Shown: one piece after another, positions 48,262 to 59,454 of the stretch | How positions within the stretch are numbered: position 1 is the stretch's first letter | Layout of the letters: every line of letters starts with the position of its first letter | Source: Bretschneidera sinensis | Lineage: Eukaryota > Streptophyta > Magnoliopsida > Brassicales > Akaniaceae | NCBI GenBank assembly: GCA_023935145.1 | Contig: CM043699.1 | Coordinates: 112,139,036-112,203,035 of the forward strand | DNA length: 64,000 nucleotides | Reading direction: 5' to 3' | Program-made: the position numbers and the translations under genes | The notes under the pieces: generated by a model | Seen by the model: only the letters and a program-made list of their open reading frames with translations | Told to the model about the DNA's origin: nothing | The model's database searches: none

Positions 48262-49650
48262 GTGAAATTGACCTCTGTGTTATGTATCTTTTATGGACTT
48301 AGACTACACAAGATTTTTTTCGCATGTGAGAGGATGTATTAGACAAAAAAATAATAATTGGGTCATTTTCCACTTTTAAGCTTTTGTGATAATTAGTAAC
48401 TAATTTTTTCTTAATACTAAGTATAAATTTTTTGCTGGCTATGAAATTTTTCGGTCATTTTGGTTATAAATTTGATTATTTTGGTTGCAGGGGATTTGTT
48501 GGTGTTATTTTCAGTTAAACGATGTATTTTTTCATAAAAAATTTTTTTCACTGAAAACCCTCAAAAAAAAAAAAAAAGTGGAGGGGATTTAATGATCCTT
48601 TTTATTTTAAAATTTTCAGAATTTTGCAAATATCCTATCCAAACACAACCTTACGATTCTGTCAAAAAGAATTTAATAATAAATGAACTTTTATTTATAT
48701 CTATTTCATTTATTAACAATTTATTATATTTTCAAACTATCTCACGTGGCAATTTATAATTGGTCTAACTTATTAGAGAGAGTCTAATTAAAAAAGTTAA
48801 CCGAAGGAAGCTATCTAGGGTTAATTAGGATGCGTTTGGGAGTCTTGTCTGTAGCTGCACTGGTGCCAAAAGAGTTGTGAGAGTGTTTTGTACCAAAAGA
48901 GCTGTGAGAAGTGTTGTTACTAAAAGCTCAATGTAAGGTTTCGTAAACTATCTTGCTAAAGCACGGTAAAAGTGTTGTGATCAACAATAATGTTTGGTAA
49001 TTGTAATCTTAATAGTGCTATAAGACTGCAAAATTATTATAATAGACATGATTCAAATATATTCAGTTTTAATGAATTATTTTTTTAATTAAAGAGGTAT
49101 TCTCTATTAACAAAAAAAAAATCATTATCTAATAATCATCCACTTTATATTAATAAAATAATTTATAACTTAATAATAAAATAATAAATATCTACAATCT
49201 TTGTTTTCTTTAGCCACTTCTTTCAAGTGCCACTTCCATGGCTGAACTCGTTGTTTCAACAAAGAGAAATAATGATTAAAGGTTTAGATAATTTGAATAT
49301 ATAAGAAGTTAGATGAAAATTAATTAAATATGGTAATGGAAGTTTCGATTTTACATAAAATTCATTAAAACTTTAGGAGCCATACGGTCAAGCACATTTT
49401 AAAAACTCCCCTGCCCTTGCTTCTAAAAAAAAGGATTTTTAGCTTTCCTTGGCAGTTATTTTTGGAAAACATATAGTAGCAAAATTTTACCAAACAGTAA
49501 TTTTTGGAAAAGAAATCAAATCTATTCTCACTAGCTTTTTTTCTATAAGCAAAAGCTTTCTCAAACACAGCCTTAGATTCTTTGCTTCACTGAAAAGAAA
49601 AGGATTAGAATTTTTTTTCAAGACTTCAAAATTCTATGCCCTATTTAATT
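48262..49650. repeat. Segment P2 (unit 2)
   Basis: Counterpart of 22398-23770, paralogous to 36186-37014. It lacks the SINE and holds the MITE. Confidence 0.7.
48828..49572. mobile_element. Tourist-like MITE (unit 2)
   Basis: Same insertion as 22961-23695 with the same TTA flanks and terminal inverted repeats. It carries a small insertion (AATAGTGCTATAAG) near 49010. Confidence 0.75.
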
Positions 49651-49652
49651 AG

Positions 49653-50615
49653 ATATGATAAATCAAGCAAAGAAGCAAAAGAGATGTTAAGAGAACTTCA
49701 TTTTCCGAATGGTGTAGCACTAAGCAAAGACGCTTCTTTGTGTTAGTAGTCGAATCCGATGAGGTTTTACCTCTAAAATACAAATACACAACTTTAGTTA
49801 AATTGTTTTAAAAAAAAACCAGCAACCAAAGAAAATATAATCCCTTGACTTTGCAAAATAAACAAGATGTGCTCCATTTCTTCTGCTTTGCTTTAGTAGT
49901 AAGTTTGTCAAGAATTACAAGCCAGCTTATGAAACTATGCTTAAGAATAGAATTATAAATTTAGTATCTCTTTTTCTTTTCCTATTTTTCACCATAACCG
50001 AAAAAAAGGAAAAATAAAAGGTCCTGTTACATTTCTTTATTTCCATTTGGCTGTTCAGCCTTTTATTGTTGTTGTGTGAGTAGCACTGCTTTGGATAAGC
50101 TGATCGAACTATATACTCTGCATTGACAACACCCAAATCGGAGAAATTTTTATATTGACTTTTTTTAAAAAGCAAAGCAGAAAATTTAATTTCTAATCAT
50201 CAAATGCAGTTATTACAAAACTCATCATCTGCAAAAATTCACAAGCACCATAAACCCTAAATACATGCATGGCAGACTTACACAGTAGGAAAAATAAAAA
50301 AGTAATATAAACTATGTTGTACATGCTGGTAACGGAGAAAACAATGATTCCCAGAACATAACCTGTAAGCAAGTTAAAAACAAACTCAAAATCTGCACAC
50401 AACACCATCAAATAATCCCAAGAGAAGCGTGAAGGAAGCCCTGTCTCATGCCATTGCCAAATAAACTTCACTGCCCATATGATATCCTTTGTGCATTCAG
50501 AAGAGAGTTTGCGCTTCTGGAAATCTGATTCACTGATATAAAACTGATTTGAGAAGTAAAAAAAAAAAATAACATTTTACTGCCATAAGGATATTACGAT
50601 ACATCCATGGACCAG
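49653..50615. other. Stretch without a recognised gene (unit 2)
   Basis: Counterpart of 23776-24689. The minus-strand frame 50193-50471 includes WQWHETGLPSRFSWDYL, which unit 1 has lost. No family was recognised. Confidence 0.4.
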
Positions 50616-50843
50616 CAACACAATCATTCACCTATTACCTGCCATTCCAGTAGATCCATACTTCTAAGTACTCCTGCTTTGGCTAGACCATCACTATATT
50701 GATTAGCTTCTCTTGGAATTTTCACAAATGACACTGCATCAATTTCCTTAAATAAAGTATCAATCTCATTACAAATATGATTATACCTTTAAGGTCAACT
50801 ATCCGCTGATTTTACCCAACTTAATGCCACCATAGAATCTGAT
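50616..50843 (-). pseudogene. LINE RNase H tail (unit 2)
   Basis: Counterpart of 24690-24917, ending at the LTR that starts at 50844. Confidence 0.55.
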
Positions 50844-51211
50844 TGATGTAGAACAAAAGAAATAAAGATAAAAAACCAAGCTACCCTAGAGATAGGAAAA
50901 AGAAGTCAAACTACCTAGGGATTGGGAAAGAAGCCAGGCTACTCTGGAGGTTGAGGGAAATTGATACCCATATCAATCTGATTTTTATTTATTCAAAGTT
51001 AATTGAAAAGTAACGTAAGGATCCCGTTATATAGGGATCTTTAGGAATCCTAACCTTAAGCTAACACTGTAAATAAAGAAACCATAATCCTAATACAAAT
51101 TTGCCCTATATTACAAAATTACAAATTTACCCCATATTACAAATTACAAACTTGCCCACATACCCTACTATACCCCATCATTCTCCACCACTTCCTTTTT
51201 CTCTGCTCTTA
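50844..51211 (-). mobile_element. Small LTR (E0) in minus orientation with polypurine tract
   Basis: The LTR spans 50844-51190 (347 bp). On the minus strand it starts TGGTGGAGAATGATGG and ends TTCTACATCA. Directly upstream of it on that strand lies AGAGCAGAGAAAAAGGAAG (51191-51209), a typical polypurine tract, so this is a 3' LTR. Its internal region is gone: a plus-oriented LTR of the same family starts within a few bases. Confidence 0.65.
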
Positions 51212-51648
51212 TTGATGGGGTACAGTAGAGTATGTGGGCAAGTTTGTAATTTTGTAATGTGGGAACAAATTTGTAATTTTGTAATATGGGCAAATTTGTA
51301 TTAAGATTAGGGTTTCTTTATTTACAGTGTTAGCTTAGGGTTAAGATTCCTTAGGGTAGCCTGGCTTCTTTTTCTTATCCCCGGGGTAGCCTTGTTTTCT
51401 ATCTCTATTTCTGCTTCTTTATTTATTCTACATCAGTTTGGTATCAGAGCTTAAACAGATCCCCAAACTCAAATCCAAAAACAAACCCACATATATAGCC
51501 ATTCCATAAACACTAGTCCAGAATCTGCCCAGACACAGTTTCACGAACCAAACAAAGCCTTAGGCAAAAACTGCTTTAACATCGAATCGTCGCTCTCCGA
51601 TCACCACGAGCTGACATTGCCACCACCATTCACCTCACCATGCTTGCC
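51212..51648 (+). mobile_element. Small LTR (E1) with primer-binding site and leader
   Basis: A plus-oriented LTR runs from about 51214 (TGATGGGGTACAG) to TTCTACATCA (about 51432). The primer site TTTGGTATCAGAGC and a leader follow to 51648. Compared with E0 it has an internal deletion of the TATA part (the ATCCCTATATAAGG region). The leader matches the inverted leader of E2 at 63600-63809. No coding domain follows; the leader is cut at 51648. Confidence 0.6.
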
Positions 51649-51837
51649 AGGCTACCCTGGAGGTCGAGGGAAATTGATACCCATATCAATCTGATTTTTA
51701 TTTATGCAAAGTTAATCGAAAAGTAACATAAAGATCTCCTTATATAGGGATTTAGAAATCCTAACCCTAAGCTAACACTGTAAATAAAGAAACTCTAATC
51801 CTAATAAAAATTTTCCCCATATTACAAAATTACAAAT
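51649..51837 (-). mobile_element. 3' LTR of E2, left part (split by Sirevirus)
   Basis: This runs from CCAGGCTACCCTGG to ATTACAAAT and continues at 62096-62166 after the nested Sirevirus. It includes a TATA-type CCTATATAAGG on the minus strand. The distal end (to TTCTACATCA) is missing where E1 leader sequence abuts. Confidence 0.6.
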
Positions 51838-53020
51838 TGTAGACTGAGGTTTCAACCCAAGAGGGGGATGAATTGGGTTTTTAAAAACTTTCGCGGAATA
51901 AATACAAGTTTATAAAAAAATATAACCAACAAGCAATTAAACAAGTAATGTGCTGTAATTAAAGAGTTTAAGGAGTAGAGAATGCAAACTCAGTTTATAG
52001 TGGTTCGGCAATATCGGATTCGTTCCGACCCTACGTCCACTCTCTTCAAAGAACCTCCTTGAAGTAATCCACTAAGAAACTTAGTCGTACAACTTCACCG
52101 GTGTTGTACAAACCTTACAACCCCTTCCTCTCGGAAGTTATCCTCTTCCTCTTGGAAGTAATTCCCTTCCTCTCGGAAGTAATTCCTTTCCTCTCGGAAG
52201 TAATCTCTTTACAATGAATGCTGTAAAGTAAATGGTAGAGAGACAACAAATGAAAGCTTATACAACTGAATAATGTCTCTCTTTCAAAGTAAAACTTGAA
52301 GAATGGCTCAGCAAGAATATTTCAAAGCTTTTTGTATTTCAAAGAGTAAATGACTTGATTGTGTGTGTTCTTCTCTTTTTGAATGTCTCAAGTCCTCCAT
52401 TGAATGCTCAATAAAGTGGGTTTATATAGCCATAAATTAATATAGCCGTTAGACTTTAATTTGAATTGAAAAAGCTCATATTTCGAGTCCCAACGGTCAT
52501 ATATTTTGAACTACCAATCGACTGGGTCTTGATACCAGTCGACTGGGTCCTCTTAAAAAATCTCATTTTTAAGGCTTCTGGGGTACCAGTCGACTGGGGA
52601 CCGTCTGTCCACTTTACCAGTCGACTGGTATGATTCATCCAGTCGACTGGGGACTCACTGTCCTATATACCAGTCGACTAGTATATGTACCCAGTTGACT
52701 GGGTTGTCTTCGAACCCAGTTTTTTCGTTTGAAAAAGTGTTTAACTTATAACTGTTTGTTTTAAAAAGTCTTGTTTAAAAAACCTTTTATGTGCGAGCCA
52801 TCAGACAAGTTTTTCAATGTATAAGTGAGACTTACACTTTGTTTTAATACCTTAGAACTATACTAGTTCTTCCGTCTTCACTTGAAAGTTTTGATTCAGT
52901 TTGAGTTCTTGCATTTTGATCCTTGGTTGAATGCTTTTGTTGCTTACTACACTTAGATTGTACTGTCAGTATAATAACAGTTGTGTTTTGTCATCATTAA
53001 AATACAGGTGAGAGTCAACA
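51838..53020 (-). repeat. Sirevirus 3' LTR, unit 2
   Basis: 1183 bp with TG...CA ends. It has about seven GTCGACTGG-type sites at 52513-52700, a TATATAAACC box near 52430-52438, and four copies of the 21-bp CTTCCTCTCGGAAGTAATTCC unit. AAAAAATGGGAGAT on the minus strand just upstream is the likely polypurine tract. The left flank CAAAT (51833-51837) pairs with CAAAA (62096-62100) as the target-site duplication with one change. Confidence 0.87.
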
Positions 53021-53062
53021 ATCTCCCATTTTTTGATGATGACAAAACTAATAAGTGAAAAC

Positions 53063-53210
53063 AGTTTAAAAAACTAAGTATTGGGTTTTTTAGAAAAATT
53101 GGACAGAGTTTCCTTTGTTTTTCGAGTAAAACCAATAGTTTAAAAAACTAAGTATTGGGTTTTTTAGAAAAATTGGACAGAGTTTCCTTTGTTTTTCGAG
53201 TAAAACCACC
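53063..53210. repeat. 74-bp tandem duplication near the Sirevirus 3' end (unit 2 only)
   Basis: The block AGTTTAAAAAACTAAGTATTGGG... is repeated with offset 74 (A53063 aligns with A53137). Unit 1 has one copy near 27122. It arose after the 26-kb duplication. Confidence 0.85.
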
Positions 53211-53995
53211 CTGTAAACAAGTAAACGCAGTTTATATATTCAATTCAACCAATCAATATCAAACCTAACCGAACAATAAAACATACATCATATTCTTTTG
53301 CAGTAGTGCTCCCTCTAAATCTATGCACTGATTTCTGTTTACTTGTTTTTTCTCGTTTTCTCATATTTTCTCCTTCATTTTGACAACAGCAATCAAAGGG
53401 GATAAAAACTAAAAATAAGCTACTTTGCTACCATAGTCATCTAGAGTAGGCTTAAAAAAACTTGTACGCAAAAATTTGGCTTTATTCGGAGTTCAAAATC
53501 CTTCTCGAGACAAACTGGAAGTTTCCATACAAGCACAACCAATTTCAGAGCGTAAATTTGAATACAAGCAGTTAGAAACTATGCAAGCACATCACAAATA
53601 ACGAAAATAGGTGCATGAAATATATCTAATCATAGATAAGCGATAGATGTATCAGTACTGTACAAAACAAGGCTTCGTAGAGCCGAAAACAGAGTATGAA
53701 TACACGAAAACATGTCCGTGCTACAGACTACGAATTGAAAATACTAAGTACATAAAACATATAGTGAGGTGACTCATGGAGCATGAGAGTCTGAGTTGTC
53801 AAGAATAAGATCCCTAATCTCAGCTAGGGAACTCTCAGTGCGCTCTCAGTGTAGCTCAAAATCATCCCAAAGGTGCTCGATGGAGGAGCTCAACGTCTGG
53901 AACCCGAACTGCATAGTCAGCTGGAGGCTCGTGATAGCCTGAAGTAGATCGCTATATCCAGCCTGACCAGCACTCAAGTCACCTATGGGAGGTGC

Positions 53996-55024
53996 TCAGG
54001 TATCTGTGTCCATGTCAGCAGTAGCAGTAGTAGCATCCTCATCCTCATCGTCATCATCATTGCTCTCATCCTCTCGAATCCGTATGTGCTTCCCAGCCTT
54101 CGAATAGATGAAGCCATCACAGATTGTGCAACCCATCTTCTTCAGCGAGGAGACATTGATGATGTCCTTCGGCCTGATATCCTGAGCCTTGAAGGTTGGG
54201 AGAGGCACCCGAAAGTGCTGGAGTATGAGTGTGATGAGCATCCCGTAGGGAAGACACCCAGAGTCGCTCACTTCACCATTAATCATGTTAGCGAGCAGCA
54301 GGGGGTATATATTAAAGTGATGCTCTATTTTAAGGCACCAAATCAATATTGTATCTATCTTAGATAGATACCCCCTACTCCCTAGTCTCGGGTGGATGGT
54401 CTAACTCACTATGAGGTTGAACAATTTCGAGTCTAGAGGCATATCACTATATGTGTGAAATGTAGTAGGTCTGTACACATAGTTAGGATCGCCCCTGACT
54501 GTCTGACAGGCCTCCTCAACATTGAAATTATCTGGCCATCCATCCAGACTCCATTGGATCCGTCCCACAGGGATCCTCAAAATGCTCACCAAGAGGTCAG
54601 TGTTGACCTCAAACTCCACACCTATGACATTGGTTCTAAATCTCAAAGCCAGTGGACTGGGTTTCACCAAGTTCGCATAGAATTAGTGAATCAGTCTTGG
54701 GTAAAAAATTTCATGCACTCTGACCAGTGGGGTCAGGTGTATTGCTTCAAAATCTAGCAGAATTTCAAAGTTTCCATGATGAATAGAGTCGAAGTCGACA
54801 ACTCTACCCGTCATGATCTTCTTGTGGCGCATTGTAGAGCCATACCTTGCTTTTGCCACAGGGCTGGAAAACAGAGACTCATCAAGTTCTGTTCTGGGCT
54901 TCTTGATTGATGAGCCCGCCACACCCTTCCCCCGTATCTCCAGATCCATAGGTTTGGTGGACTTTGGCCTTGTAGGCGCATTTGGTCCCCCAGTTGTGTA
55001 TTTTACATGGATTCTATTGGACAT
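53996..55024 (-). pseudogene. Sirevirus extra ORF (unit 2)
   Basis: Counterpart of 27981-29009: same two in-frame stops (at 54683 and 54401), basic N-terminus, GRVVDFDSIHHGNF core and acidic DDDDEDEDATT tail. A few missense changes separate the copies. Confidence 0.65.
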
Positions 55025-55245
55025 TTTGGGATAAAGTGGGTTTTTGAAAAAAAGGAGTTTTTGGTGGAAATGGAAGATTTCAACCGTAGAAAGTTGAAAA
55101 TAAGGTTTTGGATGATTAGATCGATGTGTTTAGGTGTTATTTTGATGGTTTTTGGGACCAAAATGGCAAAATTTTGTAGAGAGAGAAAGCTAGGGTTTTC
55201 GAAAAAGGCGTAAAAATCTAAAAAAAATGAACAGTCTATATATAG

Positions 55246-55516
55246 AATTACGATACCAGCGACTAGGTAAAGATAACAGTCGACTGGGTCCTTCTGTAAA
55301 TATGAACATTTTTCATACCAGTCAATTGGGTCAGTGTACTAGTCGACTAGGTAAAAGGGTAGTAAGATACCAATCGACTGGGTAGTTTTTACCAGTCGAT
55401 TGGATGATAACTGAATTTCAAAAAATTGGTTCCAAACAAGGTCTTAATGTACCAGTCGACTGGAAGAATTGGCGATGACTTACCAGTCGACTGGTACATA
55501 CTTACCAGTCGATTGG
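55246..55516 (-). promoter_or_regulatory. GTCGACTGG palindrome cluster before the extra ORF (unit 2)
   Basis: About nine copies of CCAGTCGACTGG or one-to-two-base variants occur within 270 bp, at irregular spacing of roughly 20-50 bp. The cluster sits between RNase H and the extra ORF, upstream of the latter on the coding strand. The same word fills the U3 part of the LTRs. A regulatory role is inferred. Confidence 0.55.
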
Positions 55517-55656
55517 ACCTTCAAGAAAATTTTCAGTCTTGATTCATAGCACGAAATTTGTTTATCTATGACATCTTTGAGTGAGGAAGATATTTAAACA
55601 ATGATTAATACTCTTTCACTATATGTCAAATATGCAAATGATGAATAATGAAGCAA

Positions 55657-57524
55657 TCAGACATTCTGTTTATCATAATCCAGCAATCCCATTAACATTC
55701 TAATCTTACAAAAACTAGCTTCATTTAGAGGTTTTGTAAGAATGTCAGTTATTTGATCTTCTGAAGGTATGAATTTTAGTCTTATATCACCTTTTTGAGT
55801 ATGGTCTCTTAAGAAATGATGTCTAATTTCTACGTGTTTAGTTTTAGAGTGCTGAATAGGGTTCTTGGTTAGGTTAATAGCACTAGTATTATCACAAAAT
55901 ATCGGAATGCCTTTTAGGTTCATGCCATAGTCTTCTAGTTATTATTTCATCCATAACACTTAGGCACAACAACTTCCAGCTGCTACATATTCTGCTTCAA
56001 CGGCTGATAGTGCAACGGAATTTTGTTTCTTAGAAAATCAAGAGGTTAGCATTGCACCTTGGTATGTTCCACTTGTGCTTTTTCTATCTAACCTACATCC
56101 AGCAAAATCAGCATCTGAATATCCTACAAACTCAAAAGATGAATCTCTAGAGTACCATAATCCTATGGTTTGGGTTCTTTGTAGATATCTAAGGATTCTT
56201 TTAACTGCAACTACATGTGATTCCTTAGGATTAGCCTAAAATCTAGCACACATGCATACACTGAACATAATATCAGGTTTACTTGCAGTTAAATAAAGTA
56301 AAGCACCTATCATGCTTCTATAATATTTAGTATCTACAAATTTACCTCCTTCATCAAGATCAAGTTTTGTAGTTATGCTCATAGTAGTTCCAACTTTGAG
56401 CTTTCCATCCCGAACCTCTTTAGTAGCTCCTTAATGTACTTTGATTGATTGATGAAGATGCCTCCTTTTAGTTGTTTGATTTGAAGTCCAAGGAAGTATG
56501 TAAGCTCTTCCATCATGCTCATTTCAAATTCACCTTGCATGCACTTTGCACACTCTTGACATATAGATTCATTAGTAGCACCAAATATAATATCATCAAC
56601 ATATATTTGGACTATCAAAGTGTCATTTTTGTGAGTTTTTGTGAAGAGAGTTGTGTCTATTCTACCTCTTACAAAATCATTTTTAATCAAAAATTTGCTT
56701 AGCCTTTCATATCATGCCCTTGGAGCTTGTTTCAACCCATATAGAGCTTTAGAAAGCTTGTAGACATGATTTAGAAGACTAGGGTTTTCAAATCCAAGAG
56801 GTTGCTCAACATAAACCTCTTCTTCTTCTATAAAGCTATTTAAAAAATCACTTTTTACATCCATTTGAAATAATTTGAACTTATTAAAGCATGCAAAGGC
56901 TAATAACATTCGAATAGCTTTTAATCTAGCTATGGGAGCATAGGTCTCATCAAAGTCTATTCCTTCTTCTTGATTATATCCCTTATCAACTAGTTTAGCC
57001 TTGTTTCTAGTTACTATTATATTTTCATCCATCTTATTTCTATATACCCATTTAGTTCCAATTATTGAATGATTCTTAGGTCTTGGAACTAGATTCCAAA
57101 CATTGTTTCCCTCAAATTAAATTATTTCTTCTTGCATTGCAATTATCCAATCATTATCTTTTTTAGCTTCTATAAATGTCTTAGGTTCTACTTGAGACAA
57201 ATAAGCTACATAATTGCAAATATTTCTAATAGAGGAACGAGTTCTTACCCCTTATGAAGGATCACCAATCACTTGATCAATCGGGTGATAATTTACATAC
57301 CTCCAATCTTTGGGAAGACTATCCTCTAATTGGCTTGTAGATGGTTGGTCCAAATTGTGAGTTTCCATCTCTTCATTTTCTTGAGGTGGACTCTCCTTTG
57401 GGTCAACAATGGGAGTAGGAGTTTCCGTTCTCCGAATAAAATCTGCATCATCATTAAAGGAAACTTCTCTACTACTAATTGGGTTAGACCCATCAAGTGT
57501 TACATGTACAGATTCTTCTACCAC
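55657..57524 (-). pseudogene. Sirevirus RNase H and reverse transcriptase (unit 2)
   Basis: RNase H is at 55657-56060 (FCDNTSAINLTKN, SAVEAEYVA), RT at 56379-57032 (YVDDIIFG), and the spacer with LPKDWRYVNYHP at 57252-57524. The same TGA replaces Trp at 56711-56713. Unit 2 adds changes such as KSDFLNSF for KSAFLNGF, which hits a conserved position. It is not functional, but all core blocks are recognisable. Confidence 0.85.
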
Positions 57525-57742
57525 TAGAATTCTTTTTGTTGAAACTCTATAAGTCTTACTAGATGTTGAATATCCTAAAAATATTCATTCATCGGTCTTA
57601 GAGTCAAATTTACCCAAGTTAGTTTTTATTGCTATTTAGGATGAAGTATTTGCAACCAACTGTACGAAAATAGGAGATATTAGGCTTTCTACCTTTCCAT
57701 AGTTCCTATGGATTTTTATCAAGCATAGGCCTAATTAAAATT

Positions 57743-58350
57743 CTATTTAAGATATAGCAAGAGGTGTTTCACCGCTTCAGCCCAAAAGTATTTTGGTAAA
57801 CTATTTTCACAAAGCATTGTTCTTGAAAATTCTTCTAGAACTCTATTTTTCCTCTCAACAACTCCATTTTGTTGAGGAGTTCTAGGAGCTGAAAAATTGT
57901 GATCAATTTCATTTTCATCACAAAATTTTGAAAAACTTTGGTTTTCAAATTCTTTTCCATGATCACTTCTAATGCTTGAAATACAAATTCCTTTTTCATT
58001 TTGAACCTTTTTGCAAAAATTTTCAAATCCTTTGAAAGCTTCATCCTTGTAAGCAATAAAAATAATAAAGGTATATCTTGAATAGTCATCAACAATAACA
58101 AGAGCATATTGATGGCCACCTAAACTAATGGTACTAATTGGACCAAATAAGTCCATATGCAAAAGTTCCAAAGGTCTAGTTTGTTGAGACTACATTTTTT
58201 GATTTAAAAGAAATCCTAGTTTGTTTTCCCATTTGACAAGCATCACATAATTTTTCTTTTTCAAAATTGATTTTGGGAAGTCTAATGATTAAATCTTTTC
58301 TTGAAATGATTTTCAGCAAGTTCATGTTCACATGACCAAGCCTTCTATGC
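57743..58350 (-). pseudogene. Sirevirus integrase with GAG-pre-integrase zinc finger
   Basis: The minus strand first gives an HHCC-type finger: LHRRLGHVNMNLL, then CDACQMGKQTR. An in-frame TAG follows near 58188. The catalytic core (57743-58171) has all three acidic positions: MDLFGPI, RSDHGKEFEN and a QQNGVVERKNR end. Integrase inserts element cDNA into the genome. The break of the unit 1 copy falls just after the ERKNRVLEE part (57849). Later frameshifts separate it from the RT region. Confidence 0.85.
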
Positions 58351-58355
58351 AATAG

Positions 58356-58775
58356 CTATGGATTTTCACTAAATGCACAAAAACATTTTTCATTTTTGGA
58401 ATGTAAGGATTTCAAATCAACTATATAGACATTTTCATGTCTATGGCCAACAAATTTGATCTTGTTACTCTTGATGTCTATAACTAGACAATGAGAGGTC
58501 TCAAATGTGACTTTGTTGCCTTTGTCACAAAGTTGACTAATACTTAGTAAATTTGGCTTAAGGCCTTGTACTAGCAATACATTATCTATGGTTGAGAAAT
58601 CATTACCAACTTTTTCCATGCCCCGATGATCTTATTTTTTGTGTTGTCTCCAATGTGACAAATCCACCATCTCTTAGAGTTAGCTCCTTGAATACACTTT
58701 TATCATCGGTCATGTGCTTTGAGCATCACTATCAAGGTACCAACAGTTACCTTTCCTCCTTGGTGTGGAGACATA
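58356..58775 (-). pseudogene. Sirevirus aspartic protease region, active site frameshifted
   Basis: The block CWYLDSD, then CSKHMTDDKSVFKEL, then GNDFSTIDNVLLVQGLKPNL is typical of Copia protease. The expected DSG catalytic triplet is disrupted: one base is missing right after LDS, so the following CSKHMT is in another frame. Protease normally releases the pol products from the polyprotein, so this one change would stop maturation. Confidence 0.7.
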
Positions 58776-58776
58776 T

Positions 58777-59370
58777 CTACATCACACAAGGATATACAAT
58801 CGCACTTTTAGGTACCCAAAATTTCTTGGGTTCTTTGGGGTTAGTCCTAGAAAACACAGTTCCTTTTAGGACCCATACTTTCTTAACAGTATATGGTGAT
58901 CTATAGACATGTTGATGATGTACAATCCTAGGATAATAATTATTGAAATTTCTAGGATTTCTTAGTTGTGCATGCCTATTATCCTTAGAATATGAGTTCC
59001 TAGGATACATGTTTCTATGGTGAGGAATATGAAAATGCATGTCATTTCCAAAAAATGTATGATGATAATTTCTAAGATACATGCTTGCATTATCATGAGG
59101 ATACATCTTATTTCTAGAATAACCATGATGGTAATTCCTAGGATATGCATGTGTAGTGTGCAGGTCTTGATTATACATATTGTTTCTAGCATGCACATGA
59201 TGGATATTCCTAGAATGTGCATAAGCATTTCTTGAATGAGCATACATATAAGCATGAGTATTTCTAGGATGTTTCATTCTTGTATATTCATTAGTATTTC
59301 TAGACCTACTAGAATTCATTGAGGGAATGCTTTTTGACCTTGCTAGTGGTCTTAGAAGTAGAGGTTTCAT
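58777..59370 (-). pseudogene. Asn/His/Arg/Tyr-rich linker between gag and protease
   Basis: An open frame of 197 codons, rich in YPRN, SRN, HH and NMY repeats, ends KKFWVPKSA, the WVPK-type motif that precedes Copia protease. At DNA level it is a set of degenerate repeats of about 24-30 bp (CCTAGGATACAT, TTTCTAGGATATGC words). It is probably the gag-pol linker; its basic, histidine-rich make-up might bind nucleic acid. Confidence 0.5.
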
Positions 59371-59454
59371 TCACACAAGAGGCTTTCATGAATAAGCTCT
59401 CTTTTGATTTTTGCTTGCCTAATGGAGAGTATCCTAACCCGGATTTTCCTCCAC

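Larger units (their letters stand above)
31681..57849. repeat. Unit 2 of the ~26.17-kb direct tandem duplication
   Basis: Same order and orientation as 5507-31680. Unit 2 lacks the 328-bp NAC duplication. It keeps sequence that unit 1 lost, near 50410-50466 (about 61 bp), 51165-51222 (LTR hairpin loop) and 55246-55395 (palindrome cluster). It has its own 74-bp duplication at 53063-53210 and a longer (AT)n tract at 46130-46172. Confidence 0.93.
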
